Assembly: GCF_000421705.1 (NCBI RefSeq)
Contig: NZ_ATXN01000002.1
Coordinates: 310,001-374,000 of the forward strand
Direction of reading: 5' to 3'
Length of the DNA stretch: 64,000 bases
DNA from: Brevundimonas naejangsanensis DSM 23858
Lineage (GTDB): Bacteria > Pseudomonadota > Alphaproteobacteria > Caulobacterales > Caulobacteraceae
Below are positions 45,932 through 55,940 of this stretch, piece by piece; within the stretch, counting starts at the first letter, position 1; every line of letters begins with the position of its first letter. Under the pieces are notes generated by a model that saw nothing but the letters and a program-made list of their open reading frames with translations, was not told the origin of the DNA and made no database searches. The translations under genes were made by a program, and so were the position numbers.

Positions 45932-47317
45932 ATGACCGCAACCGCCGCGCCTTCGTCCGCCACAGCTGCGCCCGACGCGCCGCGTCGCTCCAACGCCATC
46001 CTGGCCGCCTTCTCAGGGCCCTGCCTGCCGCTGGCGGCTTTCGGCGTCGCCCTGCCCGTCACCCTGCCGGAGTTCTACGCCACCCATGTCGGCATCGAGA
46101 TGGGCATGGTGGCCGCCGTCTTCATGGCGGTGCGGCTGATCGACATCCTGTTCGACCCCTTTATCGGCTGGGGGATGGACCGGACGCGCACGCGCCTGGG
46201 CCGCTATCGCCCATGGATGGCCGTGGCGACGCCGATCCTGATGCTGGCGGCGCTGATGATGTTCGTGACGGTCCAGCCGGGCGCCGGGCCCGTCTACCTG
46301 TTCGCCTGGCTGCTTGTACTCTACCTCGGCTTCTCGATGGGAACGCTGGGGCAGTTGGGCTGGGCCGCCGTTCTCGCGCCGCAATACGACCAGCGCAGCC
46401 GCGTCTATGGCTGGTGGCAGGTGTTCAACATCATCGGCGTGATCCTGATCCTGATCCTGCCGACCATCGTGGTGAAGACAGGCCTGGGGAACTACGTCGA
46501 CGGCGTACGCATCATGGGCTGGGCCATCATCATCGCCCTGCCCCTGACCATCGGTCTGGCGATGGTGGCCGTGCCCGAGCCGGTCAACGCGGGCGCCGCG
46601 CCGCACGGCGGGCCGCGCGCCTATCTGGCCCTGTTCAGGATGAAGACGGTGCGCAAGCTGCTGATCGCCGACCTGCTGCTGGGCATTGCGCCGGGAATCA
46701 CCGGGTCGCTGCTGTTCTTCTTCTTCGGCCAGATCAAGGGTTACGATCACACCCAGGCGTCGCTGTTCATGCTCATCTACTTCATGGCGGGCCTGGTCGG
46801 GGCGCCCATCTGGGCCTGGCTGGCGACCCGGATCGGCAAGGACCGCGCCCTGGCCGTGGCCAGCCTGATCTTCGCCGTCTTCTACGTTGGCGCGACCCTG
46901 GTGCCGGGCGGGAACTTCGCCCTGACGGCGGTCGCCATGTTCATCGCCGGCCTGCCCTATGCGGCGGGCCTGTTCCTTCTGCGGGCGATGATGGCGGATG
47001 CGGGCGACGAGGTGCGGCTGGAGACGGGCGTGGACCGCACCGGCCTGATGTTCTCCATCCTGTCGGCCACGACCAAGATGGGTCACGTCTTCGCCCTGCT
47101 TCCTTACGCCATTCTGCCGCTGGTCGGGTTCAAGGCTTTGCCGGGGCCGGAAGGGAACAGCGACTTCTCGCTGTTGATCCTGCAGATCCTGTTCATCGCC
47201 GTGCCGGGCCTGCTATTGGCGGCCACCGCCTGGGTGCTGAAGGGCTATCCCCTGACTGCGAGCAGGCACGATGAAATCCGCGCCGCCCTGGCGCAAAGAG
47301 ACGCCGGACACGCCTGA
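45932..47317 (+). CDS. GPH-family sugar:cation symporter (MFS)
   Basis: A 461-residue inner-membrane transporter with about 12 helices. The GPH signature is visible: VRLIDILFDPFIGWGMDRTR followed by TRLGRYRPWM. Further conserved segments are LGWAAVLAPQYDQRSRVYGW and LLFFFFGQIKGYDHTQASLF. Members carry glycosides, pentosides or hexuronides with Na+ or H+. The ATG at 45932 gives a normal N-terminus; a frame from 45812 overlaps the divergent carboxypeptidase start. The next gene, mazG, starts on the base after its stop. Confidence 0.9.
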   Translation: MTATAAPSSATAAPDAPRRSNAILAAFSGPCLPLAAFGVALPVTLPEFYATHVGIEMGMVAAVFMAVRLIDILFDPFIGWGMDRTRTRLGRYRPWMAVATPILMLAALMMFVTVQPGAGPVYLFAWLLVLYLGFSMGTLGQLGWAAVLAPQYDQRSRVYGWWQVFNIIGVILILILPTIVVKTGLGNYVDGVRIMGWAIIIALPLTIGLAMVAVPEPVNAGAAPHGGPRAYLALFRMKTVRKLLIADLLLGIAPGITGSLLFFFFGQIKGYDHTQASLFMLIYFMAGLVGAPIWAWLATRIGKDRALAVASLIFAVFYVGATLVPGGNFALTAVAMFIAGLPYAAGLFLLRAMMADAGDEVRLETGVDRTGLMFSILSATTKMGHVFALLPYAILPLVGFKALPGPEGNSDFSLLILQILFIAVPGLLLAATAWVLKGYPLTASRHDEIRAALAQRDAGHA

Positions 47318-48106
47318 ATGACCCACCCCGTCGACCGCCTGAAGGACATCATGGTTCGCCTGCGCGATCCGAACGGCGGATGTCCCTGGGACGTGGAGCA
47401 GACCTTTCAGACCATCGCCCCCTATACGATCGAGGAAGCCTATGAGGTCGCCGACGCCATCGAGCGCGGCGACATGGACGAGCTGAGGGTCGAGCTGGGC
47501 GATCTGCTGTTCCAGGTCGTCTTCCACTCGCGCATGGCCGAGGAATCCGGGCATTTCCGGCTGGAAGACGTGGCCGAGGCCATGGCCGACAAGCTGATCC
47601 GCCGCCACCCGCACGTCTTCGGCGACGAGGCGGCCAAGGCCACCGGCCCGGCCCAGAAGGCCCGCTGGGAAGACATCAAGGCCGCCGAGCGCAGGGCCAA
47701 GGAACAGCATGGCGTGCTGGACGACGTGCCGGTCGGCCTGCCCGCCCTGACCCGCGCCGCCAAACTGACCAAGCGCGCAGGCCGTGTCGGCTTCGACTGG
47801 CCCTCGACCGACGAGGTCTTCGACAAACTGGCTGAGGAGGTCGAGGAACTGCGCGCCGAAATCGCGGCGGGCGACAAGGACAAGGCGCGCGAGGAGTTGG
47901 GCGACCTGCTGTTCGTCGTCGCCAATCTGGCCCGCAAGCTGGAGGTCGAGCCCGAAGACGCCCTGCGCGCCGCCAACGCCAAATTCGTGCGTCGTTTCGA
48001 GTTCATCGAAGCCGAGTTGAAGAAGGATGGCCGCGCGCCGGAACAGTCCGACCTGCCCGAAATGGACGCCCTGTGGGACGCGGCGAAGGCGGCCGAGCGA
48101 GCCTAA
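47318..48106 (+). CDS. mazG: Nucleoside triphosphate pyrophosphohydrolase MazG
   Basis: Hydrolyses NTPs and dNTPs to monophosphates and pyrophosphate; it clears damaged nucleotides and can affect ppGpp. It has 262 residues in two MazG domains. The first has RDPNGGCPWDVEQTFQTIAP, EEAYEVADAIERGDMDELR and VELGDLLFQVVFHSRMAEE. The second, at about 160-225, has EVFDKLAEEVEELRAEIA and EELGDLLFVVANLARKLEV. The ATG directly follows the transporter stop (TGAATG), so the pair is cotranscribed. Confidence 0.96.
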   Translation: MTHPVDRLKDIMVRLRDPNGGCPWDVEQTFQTIAPYTIEEAYEVADAIERGDMDELRVELGDLLFQVVFHSRMAEESGHFRLEDVAEAMADKLIRRHPHVFGDEAAKATGPAQKARWEDIKAAERRAKEQHGVLDDVPVGLPALTRAAKLTKRAGRVGFDWPSTDEVFDKLAEEVEELRAEIAAGDKDKAREELGDLLFVVANLARKLEVEPEDALRAANAKFVRRFEFIEAELKKDGRAPEQSDLPEMDALWDAAKAAERA

Positions 48107-48107
48107 G

Positions 48108-49736
48108 CTAGATGTAGCGCAATTCCTGCAGGTCGATCTCGCGGATCAGCTTGCGGGCCGTCTCTTCGTCGATCAGCCGCTGACGGCCCAGGCGGACCAG
48201 TTCCTCTCGCTCTGCGGCAAGGCCCGTCAGACGCAGGCGGCGCTCGATCTCGTCGGAGCGGCGGGCCTGGACGACGGCGTCGGCCTCCATGCTGGCGCGC
48301 ATGTCGATGCGGTGGCGATAGACTTCCATCACTCGTGTGGCGGTTTCGGTGTAGAAGTCGGGGTCCGCCTTGCCCTCGGCCATCGCGTGCTGGGCGTCCT
48401 CGATGGCGCGGATAGCGGCCCAGGCGGCTGCGACGCGAGAGCGGTTTTCCTCGGCCTGATGATCATCCTCGGGCGGCAGTTGGACGCCCTTCAACAGGCG
48501 CGGCAGGGCGATAGTCGCCAGCACCAGCGAGACGATGATCACGCCCGCCGCCAGAAAGATGGCCAGGTTCCGCGCCGGCATCGGCGACCCGTCGCCCAGA
48601 TAGAAAGGCAAGGTGAGAATGCCGGCCAGGGTGATGGCGCCGCGCACGCCCGCCAGAGACATGACCGCCACGAGCCTCAAACCGACCTTGGGCGGGGCGC
48701 CGCGACCCTTGCGGCGGAACAGGGTCAGCTTCAGCGAGGTCCACACCCAGACGAAGCGCAACACCGCCAGCGCCGCGACGATGGCGAAGACATAGACCGC
48801 CAGCCACCATAACTCGCTGTGCTGGGTTGTGCGTGTCACCTCGGCGGCGCGCGCCATGATGGACGGCATCTGCTCGCCCAGGATGACGAAGATCAGGCCG
48901 TTGGCGACGAACTGCACCGTGTCCCAGACCACGGCGCGGCGAATGCGGGTCGCGGCCAGGGCCGAGCCCTGACGTTCGGTGAAGCTCATCGTCACGCCCG
49001 CCGCCACCGCCGCCAGAATGCCGGAAGCATGGATGGTTTCGGCCGCCAGATAGGCCGCGAAGGGCATCAGCAGGCTGATCAGGATCTGGCCGCCGACATC
49101 CTCGCCCCAGCGACGGCTGATGAAGGCCTTCACCAGCCCTATGGCGAGGGTGACGCCGACGCCGATAGCCACGCCCGCCAGAGCCAGCCAGGCGAAGGTT
49201 CCAAAGGCGCTGGTCAGTGAAAAGGCGCCGGTCGTCGCCGCCAGCACGGCGATCCGCATGCAGGTCAGGCCGCTGGCGTCGTTCAGCAGCGACTCGCCTT
49301 CGAGAATATGCATCAGCCGCTTGGGGATCGGCGCCCGCCCGGCGATGGCCTGGACCGCAATCGGGTCCGTCGGCGACAGGATGGCCGCCAGGGCGAAGGC
49401 CACGGCCAGCGGCATGGCCGGGATCATCCAGTGGATGAGAAAGCCCAACCCCAGAACGGTGAAGACCACCAGCCCCAAGGCCAGCTCCAGGATCACCACC
49501 CGGTCCCGGAACAACGCCTCCTTGGGGATGCGCCAACCGTCCACGAACAGCAGCGGCGGAAGGAACAGCAGGAAGAAGACATCCGGCTTCAGATCGACCG
49601 ACTCGCCGGTGATCAGCACCACCCCCGCGCCCAGCGCGATCTGCACCAGAGGCAGGGCGATGCGCGTGATGCGAGCCACCCATCCCGACAGCACCACGGC
49701 CAGCAACAGGAAGAGGATGGTCTCGATCAGATGCAT
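48108..49736 (-). CDS. Na+/H+ antiporter, CPA1 (NhaP-like) family
   Basis: A 542-residue inner-membrane antiporter with about 12 helices and a cytoplasmic C-terminal tail (about 400-542) rich in charged helices. Conserved parts are LLFLPPLLFVDGWRIPKEAL, the transport-site Asp in ILSPTDPIAVQAIAGR, EGESLLNDASGLTCMRIAVL, and SLAGVRGAITLAGILTLP. It is convergent with mazG, with one base between the stops, and lies 7 nt from the hflX stop, so it could be read from the hfq-hflX transcript. Confidence 0.93.
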   Translation of the reverse strand: MHLIETILFLLLAVVLSGWVARITRIALPLVQIALGAGVVLITGESVDLKPDVFFLLFLPPLLFVDGWRIPKEALFRDRVVILELALGLVVFTVLGLGFLIHWMIPAMPLAVAFALAAILSPTDPIAVQAIAGRAPIPKRLMHILEGESLLNDASGLTCMRIAVLAATTGAFSLTSAFGTFAWLALAGVAIGVGVTLAIGLVKAFISRRWGEDVGGQILISLLMPFAAYLAAETIHASGILAAVAAGVTMSFTERQGSALAATRIRRAVVWDTVQFVANGLIFVILGEQMPSIMARAAEVTRTTQHSELWWLAVYVFAIVAALAVLRFVWVWTSLKLTLFRRKGRGAPPKVGLRLVAVMSLAGVRGAITLAGILTLPFYLGDGSPMPARNLAIFLAAGVIIVSLVLATIALPRLLKGVQLPPEDDHQAEENRSRVAAAWAAIRAIEDAQHAMAEGKADPDFYTETATRVMEVYRHRIDMRASMEADAVVQARRSDEIERRLRLTGLAAEREELVRLGRQRLIDEETARKLIREIDLQELRYI

Positions 49737-49743
49737 GACGGGA

Positions 49744-51057
49744 TCAGTCGATCACATCCGGATACAGCCGTTCAAGTCGCCCCAGCGCGGCGGGATGCAG
49801 ACGGACCGTCAGATGAACCCGGCCGCCCTCGTCGGTCTCGCGCCCCGTTACGCGGCCGTTGGCGTAGAGCCACGCCAGCAGGTCGCCGCGATGCGGTTCG
49901 ACCGTAAGCTGCGTCTCGGGGTCATCGTCGATCAGGGCGGCGATTGTTTCGCGGAGCGCCTCGATCCCCTCGCCTGTCCAGGCAGACACAGCCACGGCCG
50001 TTCCCTCGCGCGCAAGACGTTCGGCCTGACCGACCACGGCTTCCCGCGTTTCGGGTTCCAGCAGGTCGATCTTGTTCCAGACCTCAAGGATGCGGCGCGT
50101 CTTTCCTTCCGGCGTCGGTATCTGCTCGAGCACCGTCTCGACGTCCTTGGCCTGGGCGGCGCTGTCGGGCGAGGCGATGTCGCGCACATGCAGGATCAGA
50201 TCGGCCTCGCCGACCTCCTCCAGCGTGGCGCGGAAGCTCTCGACCAGTTCGTGCGGCAGATCGGAGACGAAACCCACGGTATCGGCGATGATGGCCGGGC
50301 GCCCCTGCGGCAGGCGGATGGTGCGCTGGGTCGTGTCCAGGGTGGCGAATAGCAGGTCCTTGGCCATCACCTCAGCCCCGGTCAGCCGGTTGAACAGCGT
50401 CGACTTGCCCGCATTGGTGTAACCGACGAGAGCGACAGACGGGAACGGAACCTGTTTGCGCGCCTTGCGGTGCAGGCCGCGCGTGCGGCGCACCTCTTCC
50501 AGTTCGGCCTTCAGCCGGACGATGCGGTCGGCGATCATCCGCCGGTCCAGTTCGATCTGGGTTTCGCCGGGGCCGCCGACGCCGCCCGTGCCGCCGCGCT
50601 GGCGCTCGAGGTGAGTCCAGGTGCGGACAAGACGCGAGCGCTCATATTCCAGCCGCGCCAGCTCGACCTGAAGACGGCCTTCGCGCGTGCGGGCGCGGCG
50701 GCCGAAGATTTCGAGGATCAGCCCGGTTCGATCGATGACCTTGATGTCCCAGAAGCGTTCAAGGTTGCGCTGCTGCACCGGGGTCAGTTGGTCGTCGACG
50801 ACAACCGCCTCGGCGTCGGCCGCAAGGATCAGGGCTGAAATCTCTTCCAGCTTGCCCCGACCAATCAGGGTGGCGGGCGTGACGGATCGCAGGCGCACGA
50901 TCTCCTGCGCGCGAACGTCAAGGTCCAGCGCCTGGGCCAGGCCCACGGCTTCTTCCAGGCGTTCGGAAGCATGGCGCGCATTGTCGCCGCGACGGTCGGG
51001 ATGGATGACGACGGCCCGGATCAGCGGGACGGCGTGGTCAATGAGTTTGGAGGTCAA
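49744..51057 (-). CDS. hflX: GTPase HflX
   Basis: Ribosome-associated GTPase that splits stalled ribosomes under stress. It has 437 residues. The N-terminal HflX domain has LRSVTPATLIGRGKLEEISA. The glycine-rich GGTGGVGGPGETQIELDRRM precedes a coiled coil. The G domain carries GYTNAGKSTLFNRLTGAEV, DTVGFVSDLPHELVESF and NKIDLL. The TTG start at 51057 follows the hfq stop with no gap (TGATTG), implying coupling to hfq. Confidence 0.95.
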   Translation of the reverse strand: MTSKLIDHAVPLIRAVVIHPDRRGDNARHASERLEEAVGLAQALDLDVRAQEIVRLRSVTPATLIGRGKLEEISALILAADAEAVVVDDQLTPVQQRNLERFWDIKVIDRTGLILEIFGRRARTREGRLQVELARLEYERSRLVRTWTHLERQRGGTGGVGGPGETQIELDRRMIADRIVRLKAELEEVRRTRGLHRKARKQVPFPSVALVGYTNAGKSTLFNRLTGAEVMAKDLLFATLDTTQRTIRLPQGRPAIIADTVGFVSDLPHELVESFRATLEEVGEADLILHVRDIASPDSAAQAKDVETVLEQIPTPEGKTRRILEVWNKIDLLEPETREAVVGQAERLAREGTAVAVSAWTGEGIEALRETIAALIDDDPETQLTVEPHRGDLLAWLYANGRVTGRETDEGGRVHLTVRLHPAALGRLERLYPDVID

Positions 51058-51303
51058 TCAGTCTTCTTCGGCGTCGGGCTCGTACAGTTGCACGGGCGCG
51101 GACGGCATGATGGTCGAGATGGCGTGCTTGTAGACCAGCTGCGATTGGCCATCGCGACGCAGCAGCACACAGAAGTTATCGAACCAGGTGACGATGCCCT
51201 GAAGCTTGACGCCGTTCACCAGGAAGATGGTCAGCGGCGTTTTCGTCTTGCGGACGCTGTTCAGGAAGGTGTCCTGGAGGTTCTGTCGTTTGTCTTGCGA
51301 CAT
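51058..51303 (-). CDS. hfq: RNA chaperone Hfq
   Basis: Hexameric Sm-like protein pairing small RNAs with mRNAs. It has 81 residues from the ATG at 51303; the frame to 51390 lacks support. Sm1 is [20 protein letters not shown] followed by [20 protein letters not shown], and Sm2 contains the hallmark [12 protein letters not shown]. The C-terminal tail is short and acidic (EPDAEED), as in alphaproteobacteria. It is followed without gap by hflX. Confidence 0.98.
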   Translation of the reverse strand: MSQDKRQNLQDTFLNSVRKTKTPLTIFLVNGVKLQGIVTWFDNFCVLLRRDGQSQLVYKHAISTIMPSAPVQLYEPDAEED

Positions 51304-51379
51304 GGCAGGTTGATCCTGTTCTTGGTCTTTTTCATCGACGGCGGAATGGCCGCGAGGCGGGACGTCGCCCGCATTCGCG

Positions 51380-51409
51380 ACCTTAGCCACGCCCCCGCCG
51401 GTGCGGCAA
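51380..51409 (-). promoter_or_regulatory. Candidate hfq promoter
   Basis: On the minus strand TTGCCG (51409-51404) and GCTAAGGT (51387-51380) are 16 nt apart, a partial match to the Caulobacter sigma-73 elements. It lies about 77 nt before the hfq start, in the gap after dat. Confidence 0.28.
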
Positions 51410-51413
51410 CGGC

Positions 51414-52274
51414 TTAAATGGCCTCGCGGCGCGCCTGTTCCAGATAAATCTCGCGCAAACGGGCCGCCACCGGGCCGGGCTTGCCCTCGCCGATGCGGGT
51501 TCCGTCCAGCGACACGATCGGCATGACGAAGGAACTGGCCGCCGTGACGAAGATTTCACGCGCGCGCTTGGCCTCTTCGACGCTGAAGGCGCGCTCTTCC
51601 AGTTCGATGCCTTCCGCCTCCACCAGTTTCAGGATCGCCGCGCGGGTGATGCCGCGCAGGATGTTGGCCTGGGTGTCGCGGGTCCTCAGCTTGCCGTTCT
51701 CGTCAACGATCCAGGCGTTGGTCGATGAGCCCTCGGTCACCATGCCCATTTCGTCGAACAGGATGGCTTCGTAAGCGCCGCGTTCACGGGCCGCCTGCTT
51801 GGCCAGGGCGTTGGGCAGAAGGCCGACCGTCTTGATGTCGCAGCGTCCCCAGCGCATGTCTGGGTGGGTGACCCCGGCGGCGCCCCTGGCGGCAAGGGCC
51901 TCGCCCTTCTTCAGGTCGACAGACTTCGCGGTGACGATGACGCTGGGCGCCACATCCTTTGGGAAGGCGTGATCGCGCGGGGCGGTGCCGCGCGTGATCT
52001 GGATATAGACCAGGCCGTTGCGCACCCGATTGCGGCGGATGGTTTCACGCAGGACGATGCCCAGCGACTGGGCCGACATGGGAATGTCGATGCGCAGCTC
52101 GGTCAGGCTGCGCGCCAACCGGCTCAGGTGACCCTGATAGTCAGCCAGCCTGCCGTCAAACACCGACCAGACCTCATAGACGCCGTCGGCGAACTGAAAC
52201 CCGCGATCCTCGATGTGGACAACGGCCTGACCGTGCGGCTGATAAACGCCGTTTACATAGGCGACCCTGGACAT
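51414..52274 (-). CDS. dat: D-amino acid aminotransferase
   Basis: Fold-IV PLP aminotransferase making D-alanine/D-glutamate for the cell wall, or acting on other D-amino acids. It has 286 residues. The N-terminus is [31 protein letters not shown], the PLP lysine lies in [20 protein letters not shown], and [15 protein letters not shown] is the cofactor-phosphate loop. Branched-chain aminotransferase and aminodeoxychorismate lyase share the fold, but the [13 protein letters not shown] form fits Dat. It overlaps ntrX by 1 nt. Confidence 0.92.
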   Translation of the reverse strand: MSRVAYVNGVYQPHGQAVVHIEDRGFQFADGVYEVWSVFDGRLADYQGHLSRLARSLTELRIDIPMSAQSLGIVLRETIRRNRVRNGLVYIQITRGTAPRDHAFPKDVAPSVIVTAKSVDLKKGEALAARGAAGVTHPDMRWGRCDIKTVGLLPNALAKQAARERGAYEAILFDEMGMVTEGSSTNAWIVDENGKLRTRDTQANILRGITRAAILKLVEAEGIELEERAFSVEEAKRAREIFVTAASSFVMPIVSLDGTRIGEGKPGPVAARLREIYLEQARREAI

Positions 52275-53680
52275 CAGGCGCCCTCTCCTTCTTCGTCTCC
52301 GCCGCGTGCGGGCGACACGCCCAGCGACTTAAGCTTGCGATGCAGCGCCGACCGCTCCATGCCGATGAAGGCGGCCGTGCGCGAGATATTGCCGCCGAAG
52401 CGCATGATCTGCGCCGACAGATATTCCCGCTCGAACACCTCCCTGGCTTCACGCAGCGGCAGGGCGATGATGCGATCGGCGCTGAGCGAGGCGGGGCTGG
52501 CGGACGACGCCACCTCCTGCGGCAGCATGTCCGCCGTTATCGGCTCGTCCGCCGTCCCGGTCGCCAGGATCAGCAGGCGTTCGACATTGTTGCGCAGTTG
52601 CCGAACGTTGCCGGGCCACGGGTGGACCTGCAGCACAGCCAGGGCGTCATCGGCGATGCGGCGATGCGGCAGTCCCTGCGACGACGACAGGCTATCGACG
52701 AAATACTCGACCAGTTCGCTGATATCCTCGCGACGTTCGGACAGCGGCGGAACGCGGATCGGCACCACGTTCAGACGGTGGAACAGGTCCTCGCGGAAGC
52801 GCCCTTCGCTGATCTCCAGACGCAGATCGCGCGAGGTCGAACTGATGACCCGCACGTCGACCTGAACATCCTGTTCGCCGCCGACGCGGCGGAACCGCTG
52901 CTCAACCAGAACACGCAGGATGCGGCTCTGGCTCTCGCGGGGCATGTCGGCCACGTCGTCGAGGAACAGGGTGCCGTTATGCGCCTGTTCAAAGACGCCG
53001 ATCTTGCGCGGGCGACCGTCGCCGCCTTCTTCCCCGAACAGTTCGACGTCGAGGCGCTCGGGCGTCATGCCGGCGGCCGAGATCGCCACGAACTCGGCCC
53101 GGGCGCGCGGGCTGGCGTCGTGGATCTGGCGCGCGACCAGTTCCTTGCCCGAGCCCGGAGGCCCGGCGATCAGAATTCGGCTGTTGGCGGGCGCCACCTT
53201 GGAGATGGTGCTGCGCAGCGCCTGCGCCGCCACAGACTTGCCGATCAGGCCGCTGGGCGTCAGCGTCTGGGCGCGCAGGCGACGGTTCTCGCGCTTCAGA
53301 GAAGCCGCTTCCAGCGCCCGCTCGACCACCACCACCAGCCGGTCGGACTTGAACGGCTTTTCGATGAAGTCATAGGCGCCGCGCTTCAGGGCGCTGACCG
53401 CCGTTTCAATATTGCCGTGGCCCGAGATCATGACGACCGGCAGGTCCTCATCCAGCTCGCGCACGACATCCAGTAGTTCCAGGCCGTCCAGCCCGCCGCC
53501 CTGCATCCATATATCCAGGACCGCCAGCGATGGCTTGCGCGCCTTGATGGCGGCCAGGGCCTCGTCCGAGTTTGCGGCCGTGCGGACCGCGTGGCCTTCG
53601 TCCTCCAGCAGGCCGGAAACCAGCTCGCGGATATCGGCTTCGTCGTCGACGACCAGAATGTCGGCACCGGTGCTTTTCAT
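52274..53680 (-). CDS. ntrX: Response regulator NtrX
   Basis: Response regulator paired with NtrY, linked in alphaproteobacteria to nitrogen use, redox sensing and cell-cycle control. It has 468 residues. The receiver is at 1-120 with Asp11, Asp12 and phospho-acceptor Asp56 (LAVLDIWMQG). The AAA+ domain is at about 145-380 with Walker A GPPGSGKELVARQIH and Walker B GTLFLDDVADMP. A Fis-type helix-turn-helix is at the end (NISRTAAFIGMERSALHRKL). The sigma-54-contact GAFTGA loop is absent, the equivalent region being FGEEGGDGRPRKIGVFEQAH, as is usual for NtrX. Confidence 0.96.
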   Translation of the reverse strand: MKSTGADILVVDDEADIRELVSGLLEDEGHAVRTAANSDEALAAIKARKPSLAVLDIWMQGGGLDGLELLDVVRELDEDLPVVMISGHGNIETAVSALKRGAYDFIEKPFKSDRLVVVVERALEAASLKRENRRLRAQTLTPSGLIGKSVAAQALRSTISKVAPANSRILIAGPPGSGKELVARQIHDASPRARAEFVAISAAGMTPERLDVELFGEEGGDGRPRKIGVFEQAHNGTLFLDDVADMPRESQSRILRVLVEQRFRRVGGEQDVQVDVRVISSTSRDLRLEISEGRFREDLFHRLNVVPIRVPPLSERREDISELVEYFVDSLSSSQGLPHRRIADDALAVLQVHPWPGNVRQLRNNVERLLILATGTADEPITADMLPQEVASSASPASLSADRIIALPLREAREVFEREYLSAQIMRFGGNISRTAAFIGMERSALHRKLKSLGVSPARGGDEEGEGA

Positions 53681-53690
53681 GACGCCTCTC

Positions 53691-55940
53691 TTACTCCGCC
53701 GTCCGCATCGCGCTGGAAGCGCGGGCGGCGGCCTTATGATCCTGGCTCAGGGGGAAGGTCAGGCACACGCGCGCGCCTGACAAGGTTTCGGCGTCGGCCA
53801 GCCTCAGCTCTCCGCCATGGTCTTCACAGATGCGCTTGACGATGGCCAGGCCCAGGCCCGTCCCCTTCTCGCGCGTCGTTACATAGGGTTCGGTCAGCCG
53901 GTCTCGGTCCTTGGCCGGCAGGCCGACACCGTCGTCCTCGATGATGAAGGAAGCGAAACCGTCCTCGACCGTCAGACGGGCGATGATCCCCAGACCGGGC
54001 TCCGTCACCCCGTCCCGCTCGCGTCGACCGGCCACCGCCTCGCCTGCGTTCTTCAGGATATTGGCGAGGGCCTGACGAACCATGCGACCGTCAGCCTGCA
54101 TCGCGACGTCCGGCAGGGGCTCGATCAGATCGACTCCGATATCCCCCGCCGCAACGCGCTGTGCGAACACCGCCTCGCGCAGCATTTCAGCCGGGTTCTC
54201 GCGTGAGAAACGAGGCGCGGGCATCCGCGCGAAGGACGAGAATTCGTCCACCATCCGTCCGATATCGCCAACCTGACGGATGATGGTCTCGGTGCAGCGG
54301 TCGAAAACTTCGACATCATCGCCGACCTGCTCGCGATAACGGCGACGCAAGCGTTCGGCCGACAGCTGGATCGGGGTCAGCGGGTTCTTGATCTCATGGG
54401 CGATGCGCCGCGCCACATCGCGCCAGGCGGCGTTACGCTGGGCCGTGACCAGACGCGTGATGTCGTCGAAGGTCAGCACCATCTCGCCGCCCTGCCCGCC
54501 TTCGATACGGACCCGCAGGCGCAGGGCATCGCCGTTGCGGTCGATGTCGATGTCTTCTTCGATATGGGCCTCGCCACGCTCGGACAGTTCGCCCAATTCC
54601 GGCGCCACCTCGGCCAGCCGCCGTCCCTGCACATGCTCGGCGTCCAGCCCCAACAGATAGCTGGCGCTGTCGTTGATGGCCGAGATGCGGCGCTTGCGAT
54701 CCAGGCCGATGACGCCCGCGCTGACGCCCGACAGCACGGTTTCAATGAACAGGCTTCGGGCCTGAGCCTCGTCGGACGCGGTCTTCAAGGCGGCCTGCTG
54801 GGTCTTGATGTCCTGCGTCATGCGGTTGAACGCTTCGGACAGGACGATCAGCTCTGCCGGCGCCTCGGCATTATCGACCCTTGCGTCCAGATCGCCGCCG
54901 GCCACCTGGTCGGCCGCCTTCACCAGACGACCTATGGGCGCCGAGATCGAACTGGCCGCCGACATGGCCAGCCACACCGCGCCAACCAGCACCAGCAGGG
55001 CCGTCTCGAGATAGCTGAGGGCGAAAGCCGCCTGGATGCGGGCGCGGCTTTCCTCCGCCTCGCGATAGGCGGTGATGGATTCCTCGCCGTTGCGCATCCG
55101 CTGGATCAGGCCCGGCGCCAGCGGGCGCACGACGTAGAGATAGGCGTCGCCATAGTCAGGCAGCGGATAGAGGGCGCGAACCGTGTCGGGATTCTCCGTC
55201 ACCGTGGTGGGCGCCACCTCGCCGCCCGCAACCGTCTCCAGGGCTTCGCGGGGCGGCGCGACATAGGGCGGCGCGCCGGGCCGCTCGCCGCTGGCCAGCA
55301 CCCGGCCGTTCTCGTCGAGGATATAAAGCGCCGGATAGCCGAAGAAGTCGCCGATCTGAGCCAGGGCGCGGGAAAACTGGATACGGTTGTCGAACAGGCC
55401 GCGCACCCCGCCCAGTTCAGTGGACATGGTCTCCATGTCGGCCTCAAGCCCGCTGCCAACATCGGCGACATAGGCCCGACCGATCTCAGCGCCGTTCCTG
55501 ACAGCCGATTGCACATTCGCGCTGAACCACTGATCGACGCCGCGGTTGACCAGAACGCCGAACACCAGGGCGATCAGCACTGCGGGCACGACCGAAACCA
55601 GCGAGAACAGGGTCACAAAGCGCAGATGCAGCCGCGCCCCAGGGTCGTAGCGGTTGCGGAACAGGCGCAACACGCGAACGCCGATCACAAAGGCCAGTCC
55701 GAAAATCAGGACCAGATTGGCCAGCAGGATGAACAGCACGGCCTGACTGGCCGCTGAGCGGGCATCGCCTCCGCCGGTCGCGCCGGGCGCGATGGCGACA
55801 AGCCAGATCGCCGCCGCCGTGACGATGAAGGCGACCGCATAGGCTGTGCCGAACAGGGCGCGCGCCCGACCGCCAGCCAATCGCCCCCAGAGCGAAAGCT
55901 CCGAGTTATGGTGATCAGCCGGGGCGGCGGGGTTCGACAT
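53691..55940 (-). CDS. ntrY: Sensor histidine kinase NtrY
   Basis: A 749-residue membrane kinase, partner of NtrX. It has about four membrane helices: three near the N-terminus within residues 25-120, then one at about 310-330 after a periplasmic loop. A HAMP segment (SISAPIGRLVKAADQVAGGD) is followed by a PAS domain (GVIGLDRKRRISAINDSASY). The phospho-His lies in ARRIAHEIKNPLTPIQLSAE, and the ATP-binding boxes are LANILKNAGEAVAG, DDGVGLPAKDRDR and TREKGTGLGLAIVKRICEDH. The ATG at 55940 overlaps the dusB stop (TGATG). ntrX follows 10 nt downstream. Confidence 0.95.
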   Translation of the reverse strand: MSNPAAPADHHNSELSLWGRLAGGRARALFGTAYAVAFIVTAAAIWLVAIAPGATGGGDARSAASQAVLFILLANLVLIFGLAFVIGVRVLRLFRNRYDPGARLHLRFVTLFSLVSVVPAVLIALVFGVLVNRGVDQWFSANVQSAVRNGAEIGRAYVADVGSGLEADMETMSTELGGVRGLFDNRIQFSRALAQIGDFFGYPALYILDENGRVLASGERPGAPPYVAPPREALETVAGGEVAPTTVTENPDTVRALYPLPDYGDAYLYVVRPLAPGLIQRMRNGEESITAYREAEESRARIQAAFALSYLETALLVLVGAVWLAMSAASSISAPIGRLVKAADQVAGGDLDARVDNAEAPAELIVLSEAFNRMTQDIKTQQAALKTASDEAQARSLFIETVLSGVSAGVIGLDRKRRISAINDSASYLLGLDAEHVQGRRLAEVAPELGELSERGEAHIEEDIDIDRNGDALRLRVRIEGGQGGEMVLTFDDITRLVTAQRNAAWRDVARRIAHEIKNPLTPIQLSAERLRRRYREQVGDDVEVFDRCTETIIRQVGDIGRMVDEFSSFARMPAPRFSRENPAEMLREAVFAQRVAAGDIGVDLIEPLPDVAMQADGRMVRQALANILKNAGEAVAGRRERDGVTEPGLGIIARLTVEDGFASFIIEDDGVGLPAKDRDRLTEPYVTTREKGTGLGLAIVKRICEDHGGELRLADAETLSGARVCLTFPLSQDHKAAARASSAMRTAE

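Noticed and set aside
52274..53680. NtrX judged defective because GAFTGA is missing
   Set aside because: Absence of GAFTGA is normal in the NtrX family and not a mutation in this gene.
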